Origin: Allocoprobacillus halotolerans | Lineage (GTDB): Bacteria > Bacillota_I > Bacilli_A > Erysipelotrichales > Coprobacillaceae | Assembly (NCBI RefSeq): GCF_024399475.1 | Contig: NZ_CP101620.1 | Span: 620,001-684,000, forward strand | DNA: 64,000 nucleotides | Direction: 5' to 3' | In this document: positions 1 through 9,863 of the stretch, piece by piece | Layout of the letters: each line of letters opens with the position of its first letter | How positions within the stretch are numbered: position 1 is the first letter of the stretch | Notes under the pieces: generated by a model | Told to the model about the DNA's origin: nothing | What the model saw: the letters and a program-made list of their open reading frames with translations, nothing else | Databases searched by the model: none | Translations under genes and position numbers: made by a program

Positions 1-36
1 ACATTGTACCATCAATGATTTTCTCTGTCATTTACC

Positions 37-282
37 TTGTACAGTTTTTATTCTACCATCAGTTTGTTTATCTTTACAAACAAAGCCAGAAACAGGATCA
101 AGATACTCTATTATGAATCCAATGGTTTCTGGCTGTTTATCAAAAGACTTGAACATGGCAGGTTCAAGATTGAAGAACATGATGATTCCAATACAAGAGA
201 AATAACTTCCACTCAGCTCAACTGGCTTCTGGAAGGCCTTGAATTTGAAGAAAAATTCAAAGAAAAACAGCTTCTCATCTAA
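37..282 (+). pseudogene. tnpB: IS66 TnpB (Orf2-like) C-terminal part
   Basis: The protein segment LFIFTNKARNRIKILYYES followed by GFWLFIKRLEHGRF matches the core of IS66 Orf2/TnpB, an accessory protein required for transposition whose biochemical role is not established. A TGA at 16-18 blocks this frame upstream. TnpB-like sequence seems to continue in the other two forward frames (residues TIND, then SVIYLVQF), which suggests two small indels near 17-50 as well as truncation by the window edge. About 80 of the usual 110-120 residues are visible. tnpC follows after about 65 bases. Confidence 0.75.
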
Positions 283-348
283 TAATTCATATTGAAATAT
301 GGTACAATACTATTCGTTGAATTATTAAGATATGGAGTGAATTATACA

Positions 349-1931
349 ATGAATCTGAGAAATCTAAGTCAGGAAGAACTAATCAAAAAAATCAATATGC
401 TTGAAGAAAGAATCAAAAGACAGGATAACGAGATCAATGTTTTAAGTGAACAGTTAAACTGGTACAGTCAGCAGATCAGACTTCAGCAGAAGAAGCTTTT
501 GGTTCATCATCAGAAAAAACTGTTCTTCCTGACCAGATTTCTCTTTTTGATGAAATTGAAATTGAATCAACTCCAATCAAAGCAGAACCAAAACTTGAAG
601 AAGTGACATATAAACGAAAAAAGAAAAACAATAAACGTGGCATTGATATTTCATCATTACCCGCTGTAACAAAGATTTATGATCTAGAAAACAAGAACTG
701 TCCTGACTGTGGTGAACCATTAAGAAAGATTGGTGAAAACATCAGAAAAGAACTTGTCTATTATCCTGCAAAATATGAAGTTATTGAGCATGTTCAATAT
801 GTCTATACCTGTGACAGATGTGAGGAAGATTCATTAAAATCAAAAATATTCAAGGCAGATATGAAAGCTTCCGTTATCTATAAGAGTTTTGCATCACCAT
901 CACTTTTATCATATATTATTGATAATAAATTCAATAAGGCATTGCCTTTATACAGACAGGAAGTGATGTTCAATCAGATTGGATTGAAACTATCAAGACA
1001 GACAATGGCCAATTGGATGATCAAGCTTCATGATGAATATTTCAAAAGAATGACTGATTATATGCATAAGACACTTCTTCAAAGTGAATATCTGCATGCG
1101 GATGAAACAACAAATCAGGTTTTGAATGTTCCAGACCAGAAACCAACAACAAAATCCTATATGTGGGTATACAAGACAGGACGAAGTGAAGACAAGCAAA
1201 TTGTTCATTTCATTTATGAAAACACAAGAGGTCATGAACATGCCAAGAAACATCTTGAAGGATATCATAATATACTTCAGACAGATGGATATCAGGTCTA
1301 TGACAAACTTGATGATATCAGACACATGGGATGCTGGGCACATTGTCGTCGAAAGTATTTAGAAGCACTTGATGGTGCACCATCTGATACAGATCTAAAA
1401 GGTACTGCAAGTTACAGACTTCTTCATAAGATCAATAAGCTTTTTACGCTTGAAAAGAAATTAAAAGGCAAAAGCTATGAAGAGATCAAAGACACAAGAC
1501 AAAAAGAAGCAAAGCCAATCATTGATGATTTCTTCAAGGATGTCAAGGAATGTGCAAAAGTAGCAGTTGAAAAGACCAAACTCAGCCAAGCCTTAACATA
1601 CAGCATCAACCAGGAAGAAAACTTAAGATTGTATCTTGAAGAAGGCCGTATTGAAATATCCAACAATCGAGCAGAAAATTCAACTCGTCCATTCTGCGTA
1701 GGTCGTCGCAACTGGCTGTTTTCAAACACAGTTAAAGGAGCAGAAGCAAGTGCAGCAATCTATTCGCTCCTTGAAACAGCAAAACTTAATAATCTCAAGC
1801 CATATGATTATTTTGAATATCTTTTAACAGCATTAACTGAAATAGATATTAATGATGACAAGGAACTAGAAAAGATCATGCCATGGTCAAAATCATTACC
1901 AGAAAACATATATCTGACTAAAAAATCGTAG
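349..1931 (+). pseudogene. tnpC: IS66 transposase TnpC, frameshifted near 497-500
   Basis: DDE-type transposase of IS66. The first part starts at ATG 349 with a coiled-coil leader (residues NLSQEELIKKINMLEERIKR). The frame then changes at a T4 run (497-500). With one extra T the protein continues as KKLFGSSSEKTVLPDQISLF, the normal IS66 linker. Next come a Cys-rich zinc-binding segment (CPDCGEPL, then CDRCEED), the catalytic aspartates in YLHADETT and QTDGYQVYD, and the catalytic glutamate region ISNNRAENSTRPF. The IS66 C-terminal domain follows (LLETAKLNNLKPYDYFEYLL). Joined length is about 527 residues, normal for the family. No convincing slippery heptamer is present, so programmed frameshifting is unlikely. 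Confidence 0.9.
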
Positions 1932-1949
1932 AAATACGATCTTTTAGTC
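1916..1949 (+). terminator. 15-bp stem-loop with GAAA loop at the end of tnpC
   Basis: Arms 1916-1930 and 1935-1949 are complementary with one mismatch, closed by a GAAA tetraloop, and contain the tnpC stop codon. No T-run follows, so this may be an mRNA 3'-end stabiliser or a barrier to incoming transcription rather than a standard intrinsic terminator. Confidence 0.55.
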
Positions 1950-2011
1950 GTTAAATGAAATCCAATAAATAATTACAGTCCTATTATAGTGTTTCTTCAG
2001 CATTATTTATA

Positions 2012-2034
2012 GGGCTTTATTATTTGACGCTTAC
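2012..2034. repeat. IS66 right terminal inverted repeat
   Basis: Read inward from 2034 the sequence starts GTAAGCGTCAAATAATAAAG. The GTAA tip is typical of IS66-family ends. The left partner lies outside the window, so the repeat cannot be paired here. Confidence 0.7.
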
Positions 2035-2175
2035 GAAAGAATTTAACATAATTAAAAGGACTAACCCCTGTACAATATAAAAGTCAATCCTTATTAACTG
2101 TTTAAAAACAAGTTTAAATTAGTATCCAACAAATTGGGTTCACTTTAATTAAATAAATCTTACTCTGTTATTTTT

Positions 2176-4101
2176 TTAATAATCAAAAATATCTTCTTTA
2201 TTTTTACTTGGAGTTGCTTTTCCTATGTCTTTTACAAATGAAATAAATGTTTTAAAATCAAGACTATTTTCTAATTTCGATAAAATATTTCCATTTTGAA
2301 TCAATACTGTAAGCATATCATTAAAAATATCAGAATCTTCATTATTTTTTTTAAACAACAATAAAAATATATACTTAACTTTTCTTTTATTCCATATAAT
2401 AGGTTTTTTTAAAATTGTTACTACGATTAAATTTCTAAAAAAACAAGGGATAATGGGATGTGGTAATGCACACTTTTCCCCATATTCAGTTGAATATATA
2501 TTCTCTCTCTGAATGATTTGTTCATAAAGATTATCAGGAATATCAAATGATTCTTTTAGTAGATTTAAAATTTTAAATAATGCATCTTCTTTATTTTCAG
2601 CATCAACATTTGTAAAAAATGCTTTTTCATTAAAATAATCAAATATAATATCTTCTTTTTTATCTAATTCTTGAAAAGCATCAGAAATTATATTTAAATC
2701 TTTCTTATTCATAAAATATTGTATGTAAATAACTTTTGTTTTTGTTTCAATATTTAATGGAACTGTCGATATAATCAAATCATATTCATCCAAACTTAAT
2801 GTATGCAAATTTGTTGTATCAATTGATTGAATATTATTTATTTTATTATAAAATTGTGATTTTATTTGCCTTAATACAATTTGCGATGTTCCTCTACCTG
2901 AGGCACATACAATAAGAATATTTTTCTTTTGTATTGGTTCATTATATCTTTCAATAGCTAATGCAAAGTGAAGTGCTAAATATCCTGTTTCCTGAACACT
3001 TACACTATATCCCGTTTTTTCTTCTATAACTTCTCTTGCTAGTATTGCAATTTCAAATGCTTTTTGGTTATGACTAATAATATCATCTAATAATGGATTA
3101 CTTACCACCATACCATATTTGATTCTATGAAACATTGGTTGCAAATGTAAAAGTAATAATGTGTATAAGTCTATATCATCACTAAAATCATATTGATAAC
3201 TTTCCTTTATTGCATGAATAATATCATTCAAAATATCTTGTGTTTCTGGAATTATGCTATAATGTGATTCCGGTGTTAATAATTTTTTACCTAACAAATG
3301 AATTGTTATGTAATCTGTTTCTATCTTTGGGAGGATTATCATAAAACTTTTATTAATAGATTGGACTATTTCATTTGCTATTTGATATTCAATTTGTTTT
3401 CTATCTATATCTAACTCATAAGGAGTTAAATTATTTGGATTTCTATAAATTCCTAAAAATATATGAATAATAAGATTATGAAAACCAATATCTGTTAATT
3501 GAAATTCATATTTATTAAGTATTTCTTTTACCCTTTCTTCAATAATCTGCATATCTTTAATAAACAGATCTTTAACCTTAGCATTTTTAATTTGTTTTTG
3601 TTCAAAGTAATAAACCAAACAAGAACGTTTATTCATTTCATTCCCAATAATTTTAATACCATAATAAGGCTTGTTTTGTAAACAAAGATTAAAGATAGAC
3701 AATTTATTTTTGATTTCCTTAATATCCTGAGATAAAGTATATTTAGAAACATATAGTACATCCTCTAAATCAGCACTTTTTATATAATCATTTGACAATA
3801 ATAGTTTTTCTAAAATATATTGCACTCTTTCTTGTGGAGAAAACATTTTGTTTTGTTGATTATAAAGTTCAGATTTAAATTCCTGATACTGAATACGATC
3901 ATTAATTTTAAGCTTATACCCTTTACCTGTTTTACTAAATATTTCTAAACCTTTACTCTGTAAAATATCCTGAGATTCTTTGATCTTATTTCTTATTGTT
4001 CTAGAACTTACTTGCATCTTACGAGATAGTACTTCTCCAGAAATATAATTATTCTCTTGCTCAAGGATTTTTATTAGGTTATCAATAAATTGTCTATCCA
4101 C
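2176..4101 (-). CDS. PRD-domain PTS transcriptional regulator with EIIA domain
   Basis: A 641-residue MtlR/LicR-type activator, normal length for the family. An N-terminal HTH (VLSRKMQVSSRTIRNKIKES) and a second winged-helix segment lead into two PTS regulation domains, with histidine-containing segments such as GFHNLIIHIF and GYLALHFALA. An EIIB-like domain follows (ILIVCASGRGTSQ), then a C-terminal EIIA(Fru/Mtl) domain with the phospho-histidine motif CALPHP. In this family phosphorylation of the PRD, EIIB and EIIA histidines or cysteine sets activity. It is the last gene of the operon, 12 bases after the hydrolase and downstream of the PTS transporter, and presumably controls that operon. 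Its EIIA is of the fructose/mannitol type, unlike the lactose/cellobiose-type transporter next to it. Confidence 0.9.
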   Translation of the reverse strand: MDRQFIDNLIKILEQENNYISGEVLSRKMQVSSRTIRNKIKESQDILQSKGLEIFSKTGKGYKLKINDRIQYQEFKSELYNQQNKMFSPQERVQYILEKLLLSNDYIKSADLEDVLYVSKYTLSQDIKEIKNKLSIFNLCLQNKPYYGIKIIGNEMNKRSCLVYYFEQKQIKNAKVKDLFIKDMQIIEERVKEILNKYEFQLTDIGFHNLIIHIFLGIYRNPNNLTPYELDIDRKQIEYQIANEIVQSINKSFMIILPKIETDYITIHLLGKKLLTPESHYSIIPETQDILNDIIHAIKESYQYDFSDDIDLYTLLLLHLQPMFHRIKYGMVVSNPLLDDIISHNQKAFEIAILAREVIEEKTGYSVSVQETGYLALHFALAIERYNEPIQKKNILIVCASGRGTSQIVLRQIKSQFYNKINNIQSIDTTNLHTLSLDEYDLIISTVPLNIETKTKVIYIQYFMNKKDLNIISDAFQELDKKEDIIFDYFNEKAFFTNVDAENKEDALFKILNLLKESFDIPDNLYEQIIQRENIYSTEYGEKCALPHPIIPCFFRNLIVVTILKKPIIWNKRKVKYIFLLLFKKNNEDSDIFNDMLTVLIQNGNILSKLENSLDFKTFISFVKDIGKATPSKNKEDIFDY

Positions 4102-4113
4102 TTTAATTCTCCT

Positions 4114-4944
4114 CTACATATTAAGTTGATTTAATTTATAAGCTAAACTTACATCATCATTCTCCATTTTATATTCAAATCCTTTGTCAACACATTCTAT
4201 TTTTTCAACACTTTTATCAATATCTATTTCTTTAGCACATTGAATAAGTTTTAATATAAACTCTTTTGGCAAAGGCTCAAAACTAGGCTTTCTATGCCCA
4301 TGTGCTGCTATTGTTATATCAAATTGATCTGAATAAGTCCATAACTTTTCCATACCTGCAATAAATGTACGGATATCCATTCCATTTTTATGAATCAATG
4401 ATGCATGTCTTAATACAATATCACCATTAAATAATCTTTTATTCTCTACTTCTAAAAAGGCGATTCCTGCTGGAGAATGTCCAGAAATTTCAATTGCTTT
4501 AATAGTAATGTTACCTAAATCAAATTCATCACCATCATGAATATGTCTAACCTTAAAAGTTGGTTTAGATTCTAAAAAGATTTGTTTATCTAATTCAGTA
4601 TGAAAATGAGTGTCATAATATTCCATCATAACAAGATGTGTTTCTTTTTCTTTTGGATCAGTAAAAAGTTCTAACATCATTTCTTCTTCTTTTTCATTAA
4701 TATAAACTTCATCAAATTGAAAATTAGCCCCGACATGATCACTATGGAAATGAGTATTCATAACATAATATTCTGTATCACATAATGATTCAACAACTTC
4801 TCTTAAATTTCCTACAGCACAACCTGTATCAATAAGCATTGCTTTTTTACTACCTAAAATCAAGAAATTATTCATAGCAGGCGAATCTGAAATTTTATAT
4901 ACATTATCAAAAACTTTTTCAATATGAAATCCATTTTTATCCAT
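4114..4944 (-). CDS. Metallo-beta-lactamase-fold hydrolase
   Basis: A 276-residue MBL-fold protein. The metal-binding signature is THFHSDHVG, followed by a histidine in ISGHSPAG, an aspartate in LFNGDIV and a histidine near AAHGHRKP. The family includes thiolesterases, lactonases and phosphodiesterases, and the substrate cannot be read from sequence. The gene sits 17 bases after the PTS EIIBC gene and 12 before the regulator, so it probably acts on the sugar or derivative imported by that PTS. No glycosidase is present in the operon, so this enzyme may be the first catabolic step. That is inference from position only. Confidence 0.82.
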   Translation of the reverse strand: MDKNGFHIEKVFDNVYKISDSPAMNNFLILGSKKAMLIDTGCAVGNLREVVESLCDTEYYVMNTHFHSDHVGANFQFDEVYINEKEEEMMLELFTDPKEKETHLVMMEYYDTHFHTELDKQIFLESKPTFKVRHIHDGDEFDLGNITIKAIEISGHSPAGIAFLEVENKRLFNGDIVLRHASLIHKNGMDIRTFIAGMEKLWTYSDQFDITIAAHGHRKPSFEPLPKEFILKLIQCAKEIDIDKSVEKIECVDKGFEYKMENDDVSLAYKLNQLNM

Positions 4945-4961
4945 TTGTTATTACCTCTCTT

Positions 4962-6611
4962 TTAAATTGTACTTATTTGAATTTCTTCATTCTCTATTTC
5001 ATCTTTTAAAGCTTTTTTATCAATAACTTTAAAGAATGGATAATATATACCAACTGATATTATAATCAAAACAATTTGTAAAATTGCCCCTGCAAAGCCA
5101 CATTCTAAAAAACCAAATAAAACAATTGGTGTAGTCCATGGAAGCTGTACACCTGATGCAAAAGGCACAAGTCCAATAGACATACATAAATATGTAATAA
5201 CCGCTGTAACAATAGGCGCTATAATAAAAGGAGCTATTAAGACTAGGTTCATAACAATTGGTGTTCCAAAAATAATTGGTTCATTAATACAGAAAAGAGA
5301 AGGTGCAATAGACATTTTTGATAAAGCCCTATATCTCTTACTCTTCGCAAATAACAACATGCAAATACATAACCCTATTGTATTTCCTACCCCACCTAAG
5401 GATTGTCCTATACTCAACGTTTCATAAGTTAAAATATTAGGTAGAGCAGTACCTGCTTGATATGCAGCTAAATTTTCCAAACTTGCTGGCATTAATAATG
5501 GCATTAAAATAGGAAAAATAATAATTTGTCCTGCATGTAATCCAAAGAACCAAAGTATAGCAAAAATAATTGGTGATACTATACATACAATCCAAAATGA
5601 TGAGGTAAATCCTTGTAATGGCATTTGAATAACAGAATAAATACAATTATGTATATTACCAAATTCTGTTAAAGAAAAAATATAATGAATAACTAACATA
5701 AAAGCAAATACAATGACAGCTGGTATTAAAGCTTCAAATGGTTTAGCTATATTACTTGGAACAGACTCAGGCATTGTAATTTTAATATTTTTTTGAACAA
5801 TAAAGATATATATTCTTGTAGATACCAAAGAAATAATAATTGAAGAAAATAACCCTGCTGATCCTAACCATTGTAATGGTAAAACATTAGCTACTTCGAT
5901 AATTTCTTTATTAGGAGCAGTAATTGAAGTTACCATAGGAGTTAATACAACAAAACTTACTAAAGAAACTAATGAAACAGAAACTCCATCAGCATCATAT
6001 TGTTTTGCATAAGAGTATGCAATAAAAATAGTTGTAAATAATGAAATGATTCCTAGTGTTGCATTAGAACAAATGTTTAATAAATTTAATATTCCACTCT
6101 TTGTAAGAAAATTTGTCCATGCTTCAATAGGAAAATTAGCAATTAAAGTAATCATTGATCCCGCAATTGTAATAGGTAAAACTCTCATAAAGCCACCTGA
6201 AATAGCACTTAAAATCTTATTTGTGCTCATTTTGTTTGCTATAGGAACAACTAACTTTTCAATAGTTTGTTCAATTTTTAAATTCATTCGTAATTCCTCC
6301 GTTTTAGATTGATAATAAGAAGTTGTAGCATACTCTAGAATATGCTTTACATCCAATATGCCAAATTCTTTTCGGCCGATATTCAATACTGGCACATCAT
6401 AAAGATGACATAATTTATCTACATACTCCTTACAATAAGTCATCTGTGGTGCTAATAAAACAATATCACATTGACTTACATATTTTTTTAGCTGATTAAT
6501 ACCAACACTTGCTACACGATCGTCCAAATCATTTTCATTAATATATTTGCGCATTTTATCTACTAATAAATTACTAGACAATCCTGTGCTACAACACACT
6601 AAAATTTTCAT
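4962..6611 (-). CDS. PTS EIIBC, lactose/cellobiose family
   Basis: A 549-residue permease with an N-terminal EIIB domain of about 100 residues (phosphocysteine in VCCSTGLSS, probably Cys7) fused to an EIIC domain of about ten membrane segments. EIIC begins near GGFMRVLPITIAGSM and contains the cellobiose/lactose-type stretch CINEPIIFGTPIVMN. Classical LacE has the reverse order, C then B, and CelA/CelB are separate, so the B-C order is uncommon. The start is supported by AAGGTGAC upstream of ATG 6611. It heads the operon with the hydrolase and PRD regulator. No EIIA(Lac) gene is visible, so phosphate must come from an unlinked EIIA or conceivably from the regulator. Sugar specificity is unknown. 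Confidence 0.88.
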   Translation of the reverse strand: MKILVCCSTGLSSNLLVDKMRKYINENDLDDRVASVGINQLKKYVSQCDIVLLAPQMTYCKEYVDKLCHLYDVPVLNIGRKEFGILDVKHILEYATTSYYQSKTEELRMNLKIEQTIEKLVVPIANKMSTNKILSAISGGFMRVLPITIAGSMITLIANFPIEAWTNFLTKSGILNLLNICSNATLGIISLFTTIFIAYSYAKQYDADGVSVSLVSLVSFVVLTPMVTSITAPNKEIIEVANVLPLQWLGSAGLFSSIIISLVSTRIYIFIVQKNIKITMPESVPSNIAKPFEALIPAVIVFAFMLVIHYIFSLTEFGNIHNCIYSVIQMPLQGFTSSFWIVCIVSPIIFAILWFFGLHAGQIIIFPILMPLLMPASLENLAAYQAGTALPNILTYETLSIGQSLGGVGNTIGLCICMLLFAKSKRYRALSKMSIAPSLFCINEPIIFGTPIVMNLVLIAPFIIAPIVTAVITYLCMSIGLVPFASGVQLPWTTPIVLFGFLECGFAGAILQIVLIIISVGIYYPFFKVIDKKALKDEIENEEIQISTI

Positions 6612-6632
6612 TTTATGTCACCTTCTATATCA

Positions 6633-6660
6633 ATTATAATTTAAAAATATTTTTAACTAA
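6633..6660 (-). promoter_or_regulatory. Probable promoter of the PTS operon
   Basis: On the minus strand TTAGTT (6655-6660) and TATAAT (6633-6638) are 16 bp apart, about 20 bases before the EIIBC start. Upstream, TTTCC and GGAAA half-sites 11 bp apart (about 6670-6692) could be an operator. Confidence 0.5.
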
Positions 6661-6751
6661 AACGGTTTATTTTCCTTATTAATTACGGAAAGTTTTTTAA
6701 CTTTTCTCCTGTAAATCATCTTACTTATATTATATATTAATATTTATATTT

Positions 6752-6780
6752 AAGTAAATAAAAGACAGAGAATCCTCTGT
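6752..6780 (-). terminator. Small intrinsic terminator
   Basis: ACAGAG and CTCTGT (6765-6780) form a 6-bp stem with a four-base loop. On the minus strand CTTTTATTT follows. It lies downstream of the surface-protein remnant. Confidence 0.45.
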
Positions 6781-6954
6781 TAATCTATCGGCGCTTGTTA
6801 GAACCCACCAAAAAATTTATTTCCTCATTAAAACCTCGACTACCAAGTTGGTGATCTTATCTTTTCTTCCATAGCCATTCTTCCAACAAAAAAAGACAAC
6901 TTTTTATGTTCCCATTATTCCCAATTAGTATATTCATATTCAATTGTCCATTTG

Positions 6955-7489
6955 TCATATGTACTCTATATCCAGTATCTTGATATATTTATCTGTATTA
7001 CTGTAATCATTAAACATTCTTTCAGTTTCATTGTCAGCTTCCTGTTCTGTATCAAATAACTTCCCACTGTTTCCTATTTTATAATTTATAGGTTTTCTTT
7101 CCTCTATAGAAGGTTCTTCCTTTTTTACTGGCTTTTTCTTCAACTTCAACAAAGTTATTTTCCTTTTCATCATTTTTAATTATTTCTTCTTTTTTCTCTG
7201 ATTCTATTTTTGTATCTTCTTTTGGTTTTTCCTCAACTTTTGGAACAACAACTTCATTTGTTTTAACTGATTTTGATACATTGTTATTAGTTTTTTTATT
7301 TTCCTTTTGTTTTGAATTATCTTTTAACACTTCATTTTTACGAACTGCTAGTTTATATTTTACGCCCTCATGGTTCGTTTTACCCGAACTATTATCTTCT
7401 ACATCACCTGTTGTAACAACTATATCATCTTCTGGTGGTGGTAAGTTAACAGCCTTATTATCTGGACTTACTATTTTATTTAATATATC
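6955..7489 (-). pseudogene. Remnant of a Lys/Glu-rich, probably surface-associated protein
   Basis: An open frame without a convincing start runs from 7489 (residues DILNKIVSPDNKAVNLPPPE) through a strongly charged Lys/Glu/Pro linker resembling a cell-wall-spanning spacer. Around 7140-7150 it must shift frame to continue as KPVKKEEPSIEERKPINYKI, then GNSGKLFDTEQEADNETE. The last motif resembles short C-terminal repeats I associate with secreted Erysipelotrichia proteins, but I cannot name the family. No ribosome site, signal peptide or membrane segment is visible, so this is a C-terminal fragment. Confidence 0.5.
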
Positions 7490-7504
7490 TTAAAAATTTG
7501 TATA

Positions 7505-7550
7505 CAAAAAAAGACTATGAAGTTGTTTTTATTAAAAACACTTCACAGTC
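7505..7550 (-). terminator. Intrinsic terminator of the ugd-epimerase operon
   Basis: The arms GACTGTGAAGTG and AACTTCATAGTC, with an inner GTTTTT/AAAAAC pair, span 7513-7550. On the minus strand seven T residues follow. It lies just beyond the stop codon of the epimerase gene. Confidence 0.85.
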
Positions 7551-7557
7551 AATTACA

Positions 7558-8631
7558 TTATTTATAAAATTCTTTATACCATTTAGCGAACGCTCTTAAT
7601 CCATCTCTTAAAGAAGTGCTTGGTTTAAATCCGAAATCTTCTTCTAATGGTGTTGTATCTGCATATGTTACAGGTACATCTCCTGGTTGCATTGGTACTA
7701 ATTCTTTATGTGCTTCAAAGTCATAATCCTCTGGCAATACACCTGCATTGATAAGTTCTTGTTGTAAAATATCTACAAACTCTAATAAATTCTCTGGTTG
7801 ATTATTACCAATGTTATATACTTTATATGGTGGTACGGGTAATCCATCTTCACCTGTTGCTTTATCAGGTGCTTTTTGCATAACTCTGACAATACCTTCT
7901 ACAATATCATCTATATATGTGAAATCTCTTTGACAGTTCCCATAATTAAATATTTTAATGGTTTCATTATTTTTTAATTTATTAGTAAAACCAAAATAAG
8001 CCATATCTGGTCTGCCAGCTGGTCCATAAACTGTAAAGAATCTTAATCCAGTAGAAGGTATATTATATAACTTACTATATGCATGTGCCATCAATTCATT
8101 AGATTTCTTAGTAGCAGCATACAATGATACTGGATTATCTACTTTATCATCTGTTGAATAAGGAATCTTTTTATTTGATCCATACACACTTGATGAAGAA
8201 GCATAAACAAGATGTTGAACGCCTTGTTTTCCACCATCATAACTGTGTCTACATTCTTCAAGAATGTTGTAGAATCCAATTAGATTACTTTGGATATAAG
8301 CATCTGGATTAGAAATAGAATATCTTACCCCTGCTTGTGCTGCTAAATTTACCACAACATCAAATGCGTATTTTTCAAATAAAGAGTGCATAAATTCTTT
8401 ATTTGATATATCTTCTTTATAAAATACAAAATGGTCATATCCATTTAATTCATGAAGTCTATATTTTTTGATATTTACACCATAATAATCATTAACATTA
8501 TCAATGCCAACAACAGTCGCATTTGTTTCATTTAGAAGTCTTTTACATAAGTTAGAACCTATAAATCCAGCTGCTCCTGTCACTAGAATTGTTTTACCAT
8601 TCAAATCAATATTGTACTTTAACATAAACAT
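7558..8631 (-). CDS. UDP-glucuronate 4-epimerase (NAD-dependent SDR)
   Basis: A 357-residue extended short-chain dehydrogenase. It has the NAD motif TGAAGFIGSNL, the catalytic YAATK tyrosine-lysine pair, a serine-rich ASSSSVYG strand and an FTVYGPAGRPDMA segment typical of CapI/LpsL-type UDP-glucuronate epimerases. It would convert UDP-glucuronate to UDP-galacturonate in the cytoplasm. Its ATG overlaps the stop codon of the UDP-glucose dehydrogenase gene (TAATG), so the two are translationally coupled and probably form consecutive steps from UDP-glucose. The products would feed the adjacent polysaccharide locus. An alternative start lies two codons further in. Confidence 0.88.
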   Translation of the reverse strand: MFMLKYNIDLNGKTILVTGAAGFIGSNLCKRLLNETNATVVGIDNVNDYYGVNIKKYRLHELNGYDHFVFYKEDISNKEFMHSLFEKYAFDVVVNLAAQAGVRYSISNPDAYIQSNLIGFYNILEECRHSYDGGKQGVQHLVYASSSSVYGSNKKIPYSTDDKVDNPVSLYAATKKSNELMAHAYSKLYNIPSTGLRFFTVYGPAGRPDMAYFGFTNKLKNNETIKIFNYGNCQRDFTYIDDIVEGIVRVMQKAPDKATGEDGLPVPPYKVYNIGNNQPENLLEFVDILQQELINAGVLPEDYDFEAHKELVPMQPGDVPVTYADTTPLEEDFGFKPSTSLRDGLRAFAKWYKEFYK

Positions 8632-9863
8632 TAGTCCCTTCTGAATATATCTCTTGTATAGACTTTATCTTGAACATCATCTAAGCATGTATCATATCTA
8701 TTTGCTACAATAGCTTGAGAAATATTTTTAAACTTTTCTAAATTATTAATGACTTTACTTCCAAAGAATGTACTTCCATCTTCTAATGTTGGTTCATAAA
8801 TCACAACTTTTGCACCTTTTGCTTTGATACGTTTCATAACACCTTGAATAGATGATTGTCTAAAATTATCACTATTAGATTTCATTGTTAATCTATAAAC
8901 ACCAACAACGATTTCTTTTTCTAATGATGAATCATAATCATCATTAGATTGATATCCTCCAGCAATCTCTAAAACTCTATCTGCAATATAATCTTTTCTT
9001 GTTCTATTTGATTGAACAATAGCACTCATCATCTCTTGTGGTACGTCTTCATAATTTGCTAATAATTGTTTTGTATCTTTTGGCAGACAGTATCCGCCAT
9101 ATCCAAATGAAGGATTGTTATAATGTGTTCCAATTCTTGGATCAAGACATACACCATTGATAATTTCTTGTGTATTCAATCCTTTCATTTCACAATACGT
9201 ATCTAATTCATTAAAATATGATACTCTTAATGCTAAATATGTATTTGCAAATAACTTAACCGCTTCTGCTTCTGTGAATCCCATAAATAGTGTATCAATA
9301 TCTTCTTTGATAGCTCCTTCTTGAAGCATACTAGCAAAAGTATGTGCTGCTTCTACCAATCTTTCATCATTCATATCAGTACCAACAATAATTCTTGAAG
9401 GATATAAGTTATCATACAAAGCTTTAGATTCTCTTAAAAATTCTGGCGAGAAAATAATATTCTTTGTATTATATTTTTCTCTTACACTTTGAGTATATCC
9501 AACAGGGATAGTGCTTTTAATAATCATGATAGCTTCTGGATTCACTTCCAAAACTAATTCAATAACATTTTCAACAGCACTTGTATCAAAGAAATTTTTC
9601 TTTGAATCATAATTTGTTGGTGCAGCAATAACAACCATTTCAGCATCTTTATATGCTTCTTTCGCATCTAAAGTCGCTGTTAAATTTAATTTTTTTGTAC
9701 TTAAAAAGTCTTCAATTTCATTATCCTGAATTGGAGACTTCCTTTCATTAATCATATTCACTTTTTCTTCAATAATATCAACTGCCATGACCTCATGGTG
9801 TTGAGCTAACAATGTGGCTATGCTTAATCCTACATAGCCTGTTCCCGCAACTGCAATTTTCAT
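8631..9863 (-). CDS. ugd: UDP-glucose 6-dehydrogenase
   Basis: A 410-residue enzyme oxidising UDP-glucose to UDP-glucuronate with two NAD. It has an N-terminal Rossmann motif ([16 protein letters not shown]), the catalytic cysteine in [10 protein letters not shown], a central dimerisation domain and a C-terminal UDP-binding domain. Length fits the compact bacterial class. ATG 9863 has GAGGAGG upstream. It forms a two-gene unit with the epimerase and lies downstream of the polysaccharide operon across a 370-base gap with its own likely control region. Confidence 0.93.
   Translation of the reverse strand: MKIAVAGTGYVGLSIATLLAQHHEVMAVDIIEEKVNMINERKSPIQDNEIEDFLSTKKLNLTATLDAKEAYKDAEMVVIAAPTNYDSKKNFFDTSAVENVIELVLEVNPEAIMIIKSTIPVGYTQSVREKYNTKNIIFSPEFLRESKALYDNLYPSRIIVGTDMNDERLVEAAHTFASMLQEGAIKEDIDTLFMGFTEAEAVKLFANTYLALRVSYFNELDTYCEMKGLNTQEIINGVCLDPRIGTHYNNPSFGYGGYCLPKDTKQLLANYEDVPQEMMSAIVQSNRTRKDYIADRVLEIAGGYQSNDDYDSSLEKEIVVGVYRLTMKSNSDNFRQSSIQGVMKRIKAKGAKVVIYEPTLEDGSTFFGSKVINNLEKFKNISQAIVANRYDTCLDDVQDKVYTRDIFRRD

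Larger units (their letters stand above)
1..2034 (+). mobile_element. IS66-family insertion sequence, right-hand part
   Basis: The left part lies outside the window. What remains is the end of tnpB, a complete but frameshifted tnpC and the right terminal inverted repeat. IS66 elements carry tnpA, tnpB and tnpC and end in repeats beginning GTAA; here the right tip read inward is GTAAGCGTCAAATAATAAAG, ending at 2034. The next eight bases, GAAAGAAT, would be the target duplication if the element is full length. Both visible reading frames are shifted, so this copy is either dead or damaged by sequence errors. Confidence 0.88.

Noticed and set aside
481-505. Programmed -1 frameshift in tnpC
   Set aside because: No X-XXY-YYZ slippery heptamer is present at the junction, and the break is repaired by one T in a T4 run, as for other genes in the window.
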